A DNA stretch of 64,000 nucleotides from the NCBI GenBank assembly GCA_038405435.1, contig JBBYHZ010000005.1; one strand, 5' to 3'. The notes below the pieces were generated by a model. The model was not told where the DNA came from, made no database searches, and saw only the letters and a program-made list of their open reading frames with translations. Below, piece by piece: positions 53,464 through 62,258 of the stretch. A program made the translations under genes and the position numbers. Origin of the DNA: Dryocola clanedunensis_A. GTDB taxonomy: Bacteria; Pseudomonadota; Gammaproteobacteria; Enterobacterales; Enterobacteriaceae. Position 1 is the stretch's first letter. Each line of letters starts with the position of its first letter.

Positions 53464-53481
53464 TCATTTTTATTATTAAAA

Positions 53482-54945
53482 TCAGAAGGTTCTATAATTC
53501 AGATCGTTAAGATAGAGCGCGTTAAATTGCCCATAGCGCTTCATCAGCGCGGTATGCTGCTGCGCCCGCGGCGGCCAGGTCTGGTAAATTTCCGGCTTCC
53601 TGCAAACCGATGCCAGCTCTTTACCCGCCGCCAGACAGGCCAGGCGGGCAGCCCCCAGCGCGCCGCCGGTTTCGCCGCCCTTGTGGGTGACAATCGGCAT
53701 ATTGAGCACGTCCGCCAGCAGCTGCGCCCACAACGGGCTACGGGCACCGCCTCCTACCAGCGAACACTGTTCAATACGCGTACCGCTTTCCTGCAATACC
53801 CGCAGCCCGTCGGCCAGGCCGAAGCTCACGCCTTCAAGCACGGCGTAACCCATGGAGGCGCGATTGCTGGCGTGCGTCAGCCCGTGGAAAATCCCTTTGG
53901 CGTTCGGATCGTTATGGGGTGTGCGTTCGCCGGAGAGATACGGCAGGAACATCGGTGCCTCCGCCTTTTCGTCCTCGCCGAGCTGAGCCACCTCTTCCAG
54001 CAGCGCCGTTTCGGTGACGCCAACCAGACGGCAGAACCATTGCAGGCAGCTGGCGGCGCTCAGCATCACGCTCATCTGGTGCCAGCGGTTGGGCAGCACG
54101 TGGCAAAAAGCATGGACCGCAGAGGCCGGCGCCGGGCGATACGCTTCGTTAACCACAAACAGCACGCCGGAGGTGCCCAGGGAGATAAACGCATCCCCTG
54201 GGTTAACCGCCCCGACGCCAATGGCGCTGACCGCGTTGTCGCCGCCGCCCCCGGCCACCACCACCGATGGGTTAAGCCCCCAGCGTTCGGCAATTTCCGG
54301 CGCAAGCGTTGCAGAGACATCGCAGCCTTCCACCAGCGCGGGCATATTGCGCCTGGACAAGCCACACTGCTCGAGCAGGCTGTCCGACCAGTCACGCCTT
54401 GCAACGTCAAGCCAGAGCGTGCCCGCCGAATCGGACATGTCAGAGATTTTTTTCCCGGTCATCTTTAGCCGCAGATAATCCTTCGGCAGCAAAACCGTCT
54501 CGATACGCCTGAAATTTTCCGGCTCATGCCTGCGAACCCACAGCAGCTTCGGTGCCGTAAAGCCCGGCATGGCGAGGTTCCCGGCCACCGTATGCAGCTC
54601 AGGAGCCATTTCTTCCAGCTCGGTGCACTCCAACGCGCTGCGGGTATCGTTCCACAGGATGGCCGGGCGAATCACCTCGTCTGACTCGTCCAGCAGCACC
54701 GCGCCGTGCATCTGCCCGGAGAGGCCAACGGCTTTAATTGCCGCCCAGTGCTGCCCGCATTTCTCTTTTAGCGTGCTCATCAGGTAGTCGGTGGCTTCCC
54801 ACCAGGCCTGCGGACTTTGCTCTGACCAGTGCGGATGGGGTCGCTGAATGGTCAGCGGCGCGCTGTGGCTGGTCACGATGTCACCGTTTTCGTCAATGAC
54901 CAGCGCTTTTACTTCGGAGGTGCCGAGATCGATGCCTAAGTACAT
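53482..54945 (-). CDS. dalK: D-xylulokinase of the arabinitol operon
   Basis: DalK phosphorylates D-xylulose, the product of DalD, to D-xylulose 5-phosphate. This FGGY kinase of 487 residues has the N-terminal phosphate motif MYLGIDLGTSEVKALVI, KAVGLSGQMHGAVLLDE (substrate region), VAGGGGDNAVSAIGVGAVNP and the C-terminal SLVGGGARSPLWAQLLAD. It is 10 bases after dalD and 66 bases before dalT. Its length matches XylB/DalK. Confidence 0.94.
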   Translation of the reverse strand: MYLGIDLGTSEVKALVIDENGDIVTSHSAPLTIQRPHPHWSEQSPQAWWEATDYLMSTLKEKCGQHWAAIKAVGLSGQMHGAVLLDESDEVIRPAILWNDTRSALECTELEEMAPELHTVAGNLAMPGFTAPKLLWVRRHEPENFRRIETVLLPKDYLRLKMTGKKISDMSDSAGTLWLDVARRDWSDSLLEQCGLSRRNMPALVEGCDVSATLAPEIAERWGLNPSVVVAGGGGDNAVSAIGVGAVNPGDAFISLGTSGVLFVVNEAYRPAPASAVHAFCHVLPNRWHQMSVMLSAASCLQWFCRLVGVTETALLEEVAQLGEDEKAEAPMFLPYLSGERTPHNDPNAKGIFHGLTHASNRASMGYAVLEGVSFGLADGLRVLQESGTRIEQCSLVGGGARSPLWAQLLADVLNMPIVTHKGGETGGALGAARLACLAAGKELASVCRKPEIYQTWPPRAQQHTALMKRYGQFNALYLNDLNYRTF

Positions 54946-54955
54946 GATTTATTCC

Positions 54956-56320
54956 TCAGCGGATCAGCGAATAAACAGCCTGAATTTTTTCACGCAGCAG
55001 CGCGGTGAAGTCTTCCCGCTGCGCCAATTCCCCGAACAGTGCTTTGTCACTGGCGTAAAGCGCAACCGGGTCTTCGGCGTTAAACATGGCGTGTACCGCG
55101 TCCGCATCCAGAATGCCGTCCTGGTATTCATACGGCAGCTGGCCCTTGTGCCACTGCTCCATAAAGACAAAGAACAGCGCAGGGAGCATGGCGGTTGCAT
55201 GCGGAACGGCACCGCGCTGGTAGCATTCGATCATCGTCGGGGTCATCATCGCCGGGATTTTCGAGAAGCCGTCGGCCGCCACCCGCTGGTTGGTATCCTC
55301 GATGTACGGGTTAGTAAAGCGTTTGAGCACCACGTCGCGGTAGGTCGGCAGGTCAATGCCGTTATCGCCAAGGCTTGGGATCACATCTTCGGTGACATAG
55401 CGGTCGGCCACGGCGTAGATGGCGTCCGTCAGGGTGCTTTCGTGGATAAACTTCATCCCCATCAGCGTGCCCGCCCAAGCGATGCAGCTGTGGGAGGCGT
55501 TGAGAATTCGGATTTTCGCCTCTTCATAAGGGATGACAGACTCGACCATCTCCACGCCAATGGCCTCCAGATCCGGGCGAACGTCGCGGAAATTGTCCTC
55601 AACGACCCACTGGATAAAGGTTTCGCCCATCACCGGGGCTTTATCGTCAATGCCGGTCTGCGCTTTGATACGCGCGGGCAGATCCGCCGCCGGACGAGGC
55701 GTGATACGGTCGACCATCGTGTTCGGACAGGTGGCGTTTGCTGCCAGCCACTCGATGACCGACTGTTTACCGGTCAGCTGCAGGAACTCCTCCAGCCCGT
55801 CGTGGAAACGTTCGCCGTTGTGGCGCACGTTATCGCAGTTGAGCAGGGTCAGCGGGCCCGCACCGTTTGCCATGCGCTGCTCAAGGATACGGGTGATGAC
55901 GCCATAAATCGTTTTGTTGCCGCCCTTCAGATCGCAGGCGAGATCGGCGTTTGCAACCTCCAGCCCGTGGGAAGTATTCAGGTAATAACCCCCCTCCGTC
56001 ACGGTGAACGCGATGACCCTGGTTTCCGGCTTTGCCCCTTCGGCAATCAGCGGTTGCAGATCGGCCTGCCACGGCAGCAATTTCTGAATGGAGGTGATCT
56101 CTTCATAGGCCCGCTCCCCTTCAGGACTGACCGTTTCCAGCACGTAGCGGCCCTTCTGCGCCGTCAGGGCAGCGACGACATGCTCCGCATCATTGCGAAT
56201 ATTCCCGGCGGCGATGTGCCAGCGGGTATCGCCCTGCGCAATCAGACGGTGCAGGTACCAGGCCTGGTGCGCGCGGTGAAAAGATCCCAGACCAATGTGT
56301 AACCAGGTATTCGTAGTCAT
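54956..56320 (-). CDS. dalD: D-arabinitol 4-dehydrogenase
   Basis: DalD oxidises D-arabinitol to D-xylulose with NAD. The 454-residue protein is a polyol-specific long-chain dehydrogenase (mannitol dehydrogenase family): IGLGSFHRAHQAWYLHRL is the N-terminal nucleotide-binding part, and the catalytic Lys segment is in the conserved C-terminal domain. It agrees closely with the Klebsiella enzyme in GDTRWHIAAGNIRNDAEHVV. The ATG at 56320 has GGAGAG 8 bases upstream; the frame to 56335 lacks one. It is the first gene of the dal operon. Confidence 0.94.
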   Translation of the reverse strand: MTTNTWLHIGLGSFHRAHQAWYLHRLIAQGDTRWHIAAGNIRNDAEHVVAALTAQKGRYVLETVSPEGERAYEEITSIQKLLPWQADLQPLIAEGAKPETRVIAFTVTEGGYYLNTSHGLEVANADLACDLKGGNKTIYGVITRILEQRMANGAGPLTLLNCDNVRHNGERFHDGLEEFLQLTGKQSVIEWLAANATCPNTMVDRITPRPAADLPARIKAQTGIDDKAPVMGETFIQWVVEDNFRDVRPDLEAIGVEMVESVIPYEEAKIRILNASHSCIAWAGTLMGMKFIHESTLTDAIYAVADRYVTEDVIPSLGDNGIDLPTYRDVVLKRFTNPYIEDTNQRVAADGFSKIPAMMTPTMIECYQRGAVPHATAMLPALFFVFMEQWHKGQLPYEYQDGILDADAVHAMFNAEDPVALYASDKALFGELAQREDFTALLREKIQAVYSLIR

Positions 56321-56400
56321 GACGTAGCTCTCCATTCAGGTTTGTGAGCTGAATGTAATTGAACATTTAATTTATTTAAGAGCTTTACGTCACAAAAGAG

Positions 56401-56428
56401 CAAATGACCTATAAAAATACAAATGACC
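56401..56428. promoter_or_regulatory. Direct repeats in the dalD-dalR promoter region
   Basis: CAAATGACC occurs at 56401-56409 and 56420-56428, 19 bases apart, that is about two helical turns. They lie between the divergent dalD and dalR genes and are the best candidates for DalR binding. A full palindrome is not seen. Confidence 0.55.
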
Positions 56429-56489
56429 AGATGCGGATAAATTAGTGTTGCCTGCATGGTCTGCACGCGCCAGAATGCGGGTATCACAG

Positions 56490-56507
56490 CGGGAAATAGC
56501 TTCCCGC
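56490..56507 (+). promoter_or_regulatory. Hairpin ahead of the dalR coding start
   Basis: GCGGGAA, ATAG and TTCCCGC form a 7-bp stem just upstream of the preferred dalR start. It favours the view that this stretch is leader RNA rather than coding, and could affect translation of dalR. Confidence 0.45.
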
Positions 56508-56519
56508 CCTCCTTCTAAG

Positions 56520-57473
56520 GTGCTGAAAAAATTGATAACTGAAGATGATATCCGGTTGGATCAGAAAGTACGCGCCGCGTGGATGTACTACATTGCCGGA
56601 CAGAACCAGAGCGAAATAGCCACCCAGCTGGGCACCTCCCGCCCTGTCGTACAGCGCCTTCTGGCGGCGGCGAAAGAGGAAGGCATCGTTTCCATTGGCC
56701 TTAACCATCCGGTGGCCAGCTGCATGAACTACGCGCAGATGCTGAAAGAAAAATACGATCTGATCGAGTGCAACGTCGTCCCCGCTTTTACCAGCGACAT
56801 GACGCTCGACAGCGTCTCCTTCGGCTGTTACCAGCTGATGGAGAAATATCTGCACGGCGACAATGACAAAGTGGTCGGCATTGGCTCAGGCCTGACGCTG
56901 AAAAAGACCATCCGGCGGATTGATTTCGACAGTGACAATACGCGCTGTGTGGCGTTAATCAGCGCCATGAACGCGGACGGGAAATGTAACTACTACGACG
57001 ATGTTCCGCTGCTGCTGGCCAGTAAAATCCAGGCCAACTATTATCAGTGGCCCGCGCCGCGCTACGCGCAGACCTCGCTGGAACATCAGATGTGGTGTTC
57101 CAACCGCCTGTTCAACAACGTCTCAGATGTTGCCCAGGACGCAGACGTGATCTTCGTCGGCATCGGTGCGCTGTCGCAGCAAAGCCCTATCTTTAAGGAT
57201 GGGTTTATCACTCTGGAGCAGCTGGAAACCCTGACGCGGCAAGGCGCTATTGGCGAAATTCTGGGCCGCTTTATCGACGCCAGCGGCGACGTGGTGGAGA
57301 GCGATATCAACAATCTGATCACCAGCTATGATATCCGCCGCAGCCAGTGTCCACGCATTGCCGCAGCCTGTGGCGAAGACAAACGCCCGGTGATTTACTC
57401 GGCGCTGCAGGGCCGGTGGATTAACGGCCTGGTGACCGATGAGCACACTGCCCGCTGGCTGCTCACCCGCTAA
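56520..57473 (+). CDS. dalR: SorC/DeoR-type regulator of the arabinitol operon
   Basis: A 317-residue regulator with the N-terminal HTH VRAAWMYYIAGQNQSEIATQ and LGTSRPVVQRLLAAA and a C-terminal SorC-type sugar-phosphate/polyol-sensing domain (VVGIGSGLTLKKTIRR, VIFVGIGALSQQSPIF). Divergent position to dalD and length match Klebsiella DalR. The start is uncertain: GTG 56520 (preferred; the product begins LKKLITEDDIRLDQ) or ATG 56475. Its stop overlaps the stop of the convergent rbtR by four bases. Confidence 0.85.
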   Translation: MLKKLITEDDIRLDQKVRAAWMYYIAGQNQSEIATQLGTSRPVVQRLLAAAKEEGIVSIGLNHPVASCMNYAQMLKEKYDLIECNVVPAFTSDMTLDSVSFGCYQLMEKYLHGDNDKVVGIGSGLTLKKTIRRIDFDSDNTRCVALISAMNADGKCNYYDDVPLLLASKIQANYYQWPAPRYAQTSLEHQMWCSNRLFNNVSDVAQDADVIFVGIGALSQQSPIFKDGFITLEQLETLTRQGAIGEILGRFIDASGDVVESDINNLITSYDIRRSQCPRIAAACGEDKRPVIYSALQGRWINGLVTDEHTARWLLTR

Positions 57474-58492
57474 AGCGGGCTACCGGTAGTAAGGGTCGGT
57501 GGGATTTCGATGCACTGAATTTTGGCGTCGCCGGAATCGATAATCGAAAACGCCGCCTCCAGCATTGCGGGCACGTCCTGACGCACCATATCAATATCGT
57601 GCCCCAGCAGCGGCACGAACGGATCCCAGTCAAAGCAGCCCATCGGCGGCTGCTGCGTGCCGGTTTGCCCGCGGGCGGCAAGCCACTGCACCACACCTTC
57701 CAGCGAAATGGTCGAATTAACAAACAGGCCGTAAACGCCATCTTCAGGCGGCATAAAGTCCTGTAATCCGGCCTGCACATGCTTCGGCGAATAGCCGTCC
57801 ACAAAAGTATTTTTCGCTGAAACAACCAGGCCCGCTTCCTGATGCGCATCCCGGAAGCCGCGCAGGCGCTCACGCGTATTGTGATCGTTGCGCCTGCCGC
57901 CAATAAAGGTCAGTGCGACCTTCTTACCGAAGCGCTTTTCAGCGTTAAGCAGAATGCGTTCGGTTAACGCCTTCGATCCCGCGTAGTTATCGGAAATAAC
58001 CGAAGGTGCCAGCGTGCCCGGCAGGTCGAGATTCAGGGTGTGAACGCCCGCCTGTGAACACAGTTCGGAGATCTCATCAGGGCGCGTTGCGCCTGTGGCA
58101 ATAACCCATTCTACCTGCCATGAGAGCATGGTGCGCACCGCCTCCAGCTCCAGCGCCGGGTCACGACGGGTACAGGTAATAATCGGGAACAGGCCGCGCT
58201 CGCGCGCCATCTCTTCAAATTTTTCAACGATAGAGCCAAAGTAGCGGTTATCGTATTTCGGCACAATCATGCCAATCACGCGGGATTTCTCTTTGCGCAG
58301 CAGGCTGGCCTGGCGGTTAACCGCGTAGCCCTGCTCCTGAGCCACCTGGGTGACCTTCTCGGCAAGCTTCGCGCTGATGCGGCGCTTCTTCCAGTTGCCG
58401 TTAAGAATGGCGCTCACCGCGCTCGCCGAAACCCCGGTCAGCTCCGCCAGGTCATAAATCGTTATTTTCTTCGTTTTCCTGGTGCGTATCAC
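57470..58492 (-). CDS. rbtR: LacI-family regulator of the ribitol operon
   Basis: A 340-residue LacI-type repressor: HTH ITIYDLAELTGVSASAVSAI with NGNWKKRRIS hinge-side residues, then an effector domain (RVIGMIVPKYDNRYFGSIVE). The GTG at 58492 has GGAGAGAG 6 bases upstream and gives the N terminus VIRTRKTKKITIYDLAEL; the longer frame to 58585 lacks a site. It is divergent to rbtD, as the repressor gene is in Klebsiella. The likely inducer is a ribitol-pathway compound such as D-ribulose. Confidence 0.85.
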   Translation of the reverse strand: MIRTRKTKKITIYDLAELTGVSASAVSAILNGNWKKRRISAKLAEKVTQVAQEQGYAVNRQASLLRKEKSRVIGMIVPKYDNRYFGSIVEKFEEMARERGLFPIITCTRRDPALELEAVRTMLSWQVEWVIATGATRPDEISELCSQAGVHTLNLDLPGTLAPSVISDNYAGSKALTERILLNAEKRFGKKVALTFIGGRRNDHNTRERLRGFRDAHQEAGLVVSAKNTFVDGYSPKHVQAGLQDFMPPEDGVYGLFVNSTISLEGVVQWLAARGQTGTQQPPMGCFDWDPFVPLLGHDIDMVRQDVPAMLEAAFSIIDSGDAKIQCIEIPPTLTTGSPL

Positions 58493-58557
58493 AAATTTCT
58501 CTCTCCGTTTTTTATCGGGCTTGCCGCAAATTTCATCTGGTGCTAAATCTGCTCTAT

Positions 58558-58579
58558 CGATTGAGCAATTTGTATTGCA
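58558..58579. promoter_or_regulatory. Operator-like site ahead of rbtD
   Basis: The 22 bases begin CGATTGAGCAA and end TTGCA. By hand 17 of 22 positions agree with the site at 48044-48065 in front of the ABC importer, the first 11 without a difference. It lies between rbtR and rbtD, 36 bases before the rbtD start. Confidence 0.65.
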
Positions 58580-58614
58580 TCCCAATAATCTGCCTGGCTG
58601 ACAAGGATTATAAA

Positions 58615-59364
58615 ATGAAAAACACTTTACCCTCCATGAATTGCGCGCTTAGCGGCAAAGTAGCTGCCATTACCGGAGCCGCCTCCGGCATCGGGCTGGA
58701 ATGCGCGAGAACGCTGCTTGCGGCGGGCGCGAAGGTTGTGCTGATTGACCGCGACGGCGAAAAGCTTGAGAAGCTGACCGCAGAAATGGGCGAGAACGCC
58801 TTTGCGCTGGTGGTCGATCTTATGCAGCCGCAGCAGGTCGACAATATTCTCGCCGGGATCCTGGAAAAAGCAGGGCGTCTCGATATTTTCCATGCTAACG
58901 CAGGCGCGTACATTGGCGGTCCGGTAGCGGAAGGCGACCCTGACGTCTGGGACCGTGTGCTTCACCTTAACATTAACGCCGCGTTCCGCAGCGTGCGGGC
59001 GGTGCTGCCCCATCTGATTGCCCAGAAGTCCGGGGATATTATTTTCACCAGCTCCATCGCGGGCGTGGTGCCGGTTATCTGGGAACCCATTTATACCGCT
59101 TCCAAGTTTGCCGTCCAGGCGTTTGTCCACTCGACTCGTCGCCAGGTCGCTCAGCACGGCGTGCGCGTTGGCGCCGTTCTGCCGGGCCCGGTGGTCACCG
59201 CCCTGCTCGACGACTGGCCAAAAGAGAAAATGGAAGAGGCGCTGGCCAACGGCAGCCTCATGCAGCCGATTGAAGTCGCCGAATCCGTATTGTTTATGGT
59301 GACGCGCAGTAAAAACGTGACCGTTCGCGATCTGGTCATTCTGCCAAACAGCGTGGATCTGTGA
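58615..59364 (+). CDS. rbtD: Ribitol 2-dehydrogenase (SDR)
   Basis: RbtD oxidises ribitol to D-ribulose with NAD. The 249-residue classical SDR has the Rossmann motif AAITGAASGIGLECA, NAG in DIFHANAGAYIGG, the catalytic Ser region IIFTSSIAGVVPVI and YTASK for Tyr/Lys, then RVGAVLPGPVVTALL. It is nearly identical to the Klebsiella enzyme in the last 100 residues. The ATG at 58615 has AAGGA upstream. The next gene starts about 20 bases on. Confidence 0.95.
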   Translation: MKNTLPSMNCALSGKVAAITGAASGIGLECARTLLAAGAKVVLIDRDGEKLEKLTAEMGENAFALVVDLMQPQQVDNILAGILEKAGRLDIFHANAGAYIGGPVAEGDPDVWDRVLHLNINAAFRSVRAVLPHLIAQKSGDIIFTSSIAGVVPVIWEPIYTASKFAVQAFVHSTRRQVAQHGVRVGAVLPGPVVTALLDDWPKEKMEEALANGSLMQPIEVAESVLFMVTRSKNVTVRDLVILPNSVDL

Positions 59365-59386
59365 TCCAGGGAAGATGGATACCGTA

Positions 59387-61000
59387 ATGAACAGCGAAAC
59401 ACAAAGTACCCTGATCGGGGTTGACGTCGGTTCCGGCAGCGTACGCGCCGGGATCTTCGATCCAGCCGGACACCTGCTGGCCCATGCTTCAAGGCCTATT
59501 ACGTTGCACCGCAGCGCGGGCAGCAAGGTTGAGCAGTCCAGCAATGAAATCTGGCGGGCGGTCTGCGAGAGCATTCGCGAAGCCGTGAGCTCCGCAGGCG
59601 TTTCACCCACCAGCGTGCGCGGCATAGGTTTTGATGCCACCTGTTCGCTTGTGGTGCTGGGAAAAGATGGCGAGCCGCTGCCGGTCGGTGACGCAGAGGC
59701 TCCAGAACAAAATATCATCGTCTGGATGGATCACCGGGCCACCGAACAGGCCGAGCGGATAAACGCCACCGCGCATCCCGTGCTGAAATACGTTGGCGGC
59801 AAAATCTCCCCGGAAATGGAGACGCCAAAGCTGCTCTGGCTGAAGGAGAATCGCCGGGAGGTTTACGATAGCGCCTGGCAGTTCTTTGACCTGGCGGACT
59901 TTTTGACCTGGCGCGCCACCGGCGATCTGGCGCGATCTAACTGTACCGTAACCTGCAAATGGACTTATCTGGCCCATGAAAAACGCTGGGATGGCGACTA
60001 CTTCCGCACCATCGGGCTTGAGGAACTGGCAGAGGAAGAGTTCGTGCGCATCGGGCAGCGGATTGTTGAACCTGGCACGCCCTGCGGCGAGGGGCTAAGC
60101 GCTGCCGCAGCAGACGACATGGGGCTGCCGGCTGGTACGCCGGTCGCCGTGGGGATGATAGATGCCCACGCGGGCGGCATCGGCACCGCGGGGGTGGACA
60201 AGGGCGCGGAGCATAACCTCGCCTGGGTATTTGGCACATCGGCCTGTACGATGACCTCCACGCAGCAGCCCGTTTATATTCCCGGCGTCTGGGGGCCGTA
60301 TTATTCGGCGATGGTGCCGGGGATGTGGCTCAGCGAGGGCGGCCAGAGCGCGGCGGGCGCGGCTATCGACCAGCTTCTCTCTTTCCATCCTGCCGCCGCC
60401 GAAGCGCGCAGGCAGGCCAGGGCGCTGAACGTTCCGCTCCCGGTTTATCTGGCAGACCTGGTGCTGGCCAGGATTACCGATCCTTCCCGTGCCATAGAGC
60501 TTGCCCATGGGCTGCACGTCGTGCCGGAATTCCTGGGTAACAGAGCGCCGTTCGCCGATCCCCATGCCAGGGCCGCGATTGCCGGGCTGGGCATGGAAAA
60601 CGATCTGGATAATTTGCTGGCGTTCTACGTCGCCGGGCTGGGCGGCATTGGCTACGGGCTGAGACAAATCGTCGACGCCCAGCGTCACGCAGGGGTTAAA
60701 ACAGAGAAAATTGCGATCAGCGGCGGCGCAGGCCAGCACCCGCTGGTGCGCCAGCTGCTGGCGGACGCCTGCGATCTGCCGGTCATCGCTACCCAGTGTA
60801 GCGAACCGGTACTGTTAGGTTCAGCGATCCTCGGCGCCGTAGCGGGGAATGTTGCCGCAACCGTCAGTCACGCAATGTCGCAGATGACGAAGCTGGATCG
60901 GCAGTTTGAGCCGCAGGAAACATACCGCCAGACGCACCGGGCGCGCTATGAGAGCTATAAGCTTTTACAGCAGACGGCGAAGGCGATTCGGGATAATTAA
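59387..61000 (+). CDS. rbtK: D-ribulokinase
   Basis: RbtK phosphorylates D-ribulose to D-ribulose 5-phosphate. This FGGY kinase of 537 residues has TLIGVDVGSGSVRAGIFDPA at the N terminus, IGFDATCSLVVLG, WMDHRATEQAERINAT, VGMIDAHAGGIGTAG and a late phosphate loop ISGGAGQHPLVRQLLADACD. The ATG at 59387 is preferred (GGA 7 bases before it); ATG 59375 lies only two bases after GGGAAG. The gene is second in the rbt operon. The usual third gene, rbtT, is missing; yfcD follows on the other strand. Confidence 0.92.
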   Translation: MNSETQSTLIGVDVGSGSVRAGIFDPAGHLLAHASRPITLHRSAGSKVEQSSNEIWRAVCESIREAVSSAGVSPTSVRGIGFDATCSLVVLGKDGEPLPVGDAEAPEQNIIVWMDHRATEQAERINATAHPVLKYVGGKISPEMETPKLLWLKENRREVYDSAWQFFDLADFLTWRATGDLARSNCTVTCKWTYLAHEKRWDGDYFRTIGLEELAEEEFVRIGQRIVEPGTPCGEGLSAAAADDMGLPAGTPVAVGMIDAHAGGIGTAGVDKGAEHNLAWVFGTSACTMTSTQQPVYIPGVWGPYYSAMVPGMWLSEGGQSAAGAAIDQLLSFHPAAAEARRQARALNVPLPVYLADLVLARITDPSRAIELAHGLHVVPEFLGNRAPFADPHARAAIAGLGMENDLDNLLAFYVAGLGGIGYGLRQIVDAQRHAGVKTEKIAISGGAGQHPLVRQLLADACDLPVIATQCSEPVLLGSAILGAVAGNVAATVSHAMSQMTKLDRQFEPQETYRQTHRARYESYKLLQQTAKAIRDN

Positions 61001-61008
61001 CAGGCAGG

Positions 61009-61028
61009 CCCTCTCCTGGCAGAGAGGG
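61009..61028 (+). terminator. Hairpin after rbtK
   Basis: CCCTCTC, CTGGCA and GAGAGGG form a 7-bp stem followed by TTAG. The T run is short, so termination may be weak or Rho-assisted. It lies in the 44-base gap between rbtK and the convergent yfcD. Confidence 0.55.
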
Positions 61029-61044
61029 TTAGATCAGGCTGCGC

Positions 61045-61590
61045 TTACTCGGCTGCGGCAGCGGACTTCGATTCGTTCTTGGCGTTGCGCGTCATCCACA
61101 GCGACAGCGCCTTTAACGAATCCGGGGTGAAGTCGTCGCAGCGGGCGGTGATCTCTTCCGGAGACATCCAGCTCACTTCGCTGACCTCGTCTTCCTGCAG
61201 CGCGAACGGGCCGTGGGAGACGCAGCTGAACAGCCCGCCCCAGACGCGGCAGTGCTTATCTTCGAAGTAGAACATGCCGTGTTCGGCAAAAGGAACGCCC
61301 GCGATACCCAGCTCTTCTTCGGCTTCGCGACGGGCGGAATCGAGGAGCTGTTCGTCAGATTGTACAACGCCTCCGGCGGTCGCATCGAGCATGCCCGGCA
61401 GGTAGTCTTTGGTTTCGGTGCGGCGCTGCACCAGGATTTTACCCATACCGTCGTGTACAACAATGTAGGTAGCCCGGTGACGCAGGCCCTGCGCGCGCAT
61501 CTGCTCACGGCTGGCCTGTGCGATCACTTCATTGTCTTCGTTAACAATGTCTACCCATTCCGTGCCAGCAAAATGACTCTGTTCCACCAT
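61045..61590 (-). CDS. yfcD: Nudix hydrolase YfcD
   Basis: A 181-residue Nudix protein of the IPP-isomerase-like group. The Nudix box reads GGVVQSDEQLLDSARREAEE followed by ELGI, with all conserved Glu in place. The substrate is not established. The acidic, Ala-rich C terminus (ESKSAAAAE) is a local feature. It is 25 bases downstream of yfcE. Confidence 0.93.
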   Translation of the reverse strand: MVEQSHFAGTEWVDIVNEDNEVIAQASREQMRAQGLRHRATYIVVHDGMGKILVQRRTETKDYLPGMLDATAGGVVQSDEQLLDSARREAEEELGIAGVPFAEHGMFYFEDKHCRVWGGLFSCVSHGPFALQEDEVSEVSWMSPEEITARCDDFTPDSLKALSLWMTRNAKNESKSAAAAE

Positions 61591-61615
61591 CGGAAACCTT
61601 CTCTATTGGGCGCTC

Positions 61616-62200
61616 TTACGGCGCGTTTAAGATCTTACCAGCGGTAAGGTACGGGGTAATGCCAACCTGTGCAATAACCCTGTCGTTAATCAGTGTGTGA
61701 ACGGTCAGAACGTCGTCGTTCAGCATGCCGTAGCTCGCTTCAAATCCGCCTTTCGGGATGCTCACCGAACCGGGGTTGAAGAAGTAGATCCCATCGCGAA
61801 TTTCCGCCACGGGAAGATGAGTATGACCGAAAATCAGCGCATCGTGTGGTGCTAAAGGTGGCAATTTTTCTGGATTATAAAGATGCCCGTGCGTCACGAA
61901 CAGGCGCTGACCCGGCAGCAGGATCTGCGCAAACGGGGCGGTAATCGGAAAGTTAAGCAGCATCTGGTCGACTTCACTGTCGCAGTTGCCGCGCACCGCG
62001 ATGATCTTCTCCGCCACGGTATTAAGCCCTTCTGCAACCTTCGCCGGGTTATAGCCTTCCGGGAGCGCGTTACGCGGCCCGTGGTTGAGCAAATCGCCCA
62101 CCAGCACCAGCCACTGAGCGCCGCTGCGCGCAAAAATTTCCAGCACCTTTTCGGTGGCCGGTAGGGAACCGTGAAGATCGGAGGCAAACATCAGCTTCAT
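61616..62200 (-). CDS. yfcE: Phosphodiesterase YfcE
   Basis: A metallophosphatase-fold phosphodiesterase, Mn-dependent in E. coli. Metal ligands are seen in MFASDLHGSLPATE, LVLVGDLLNHGPRN, AVRGNCDSEVD, FVTHGHLYN and IFGHTHLP. It has 194 residues, about ten more than E. coli at the C terminus (TAGKILNAP end). It is probably cotranscribed with yfcD. Confidence 0.93.
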   Translation of the reverse strand: MKLMFASDLHGSLPATEKVLEIFARSGAQWLVLVGDLLNHGPRNALPEGYNPAKVAEGLNTVAEKIIAVRGNCDSEVDQMLLNFPITAPFAQILLPGQRLFVTHGHLYNPEKLPPLAPHDALIFGHTHLPVAEIRDGIYFFNPGSVSIPKGGFEASYGMLNDDVLTVHTLINDRVIAQVGITPYLTAGKILNAP

Positions 62201-62258
62201 AAGTCCACACCTCTTTTAATGGTAAGTGGCTCAATGATAGCGAACAAAACCTGCGGGA

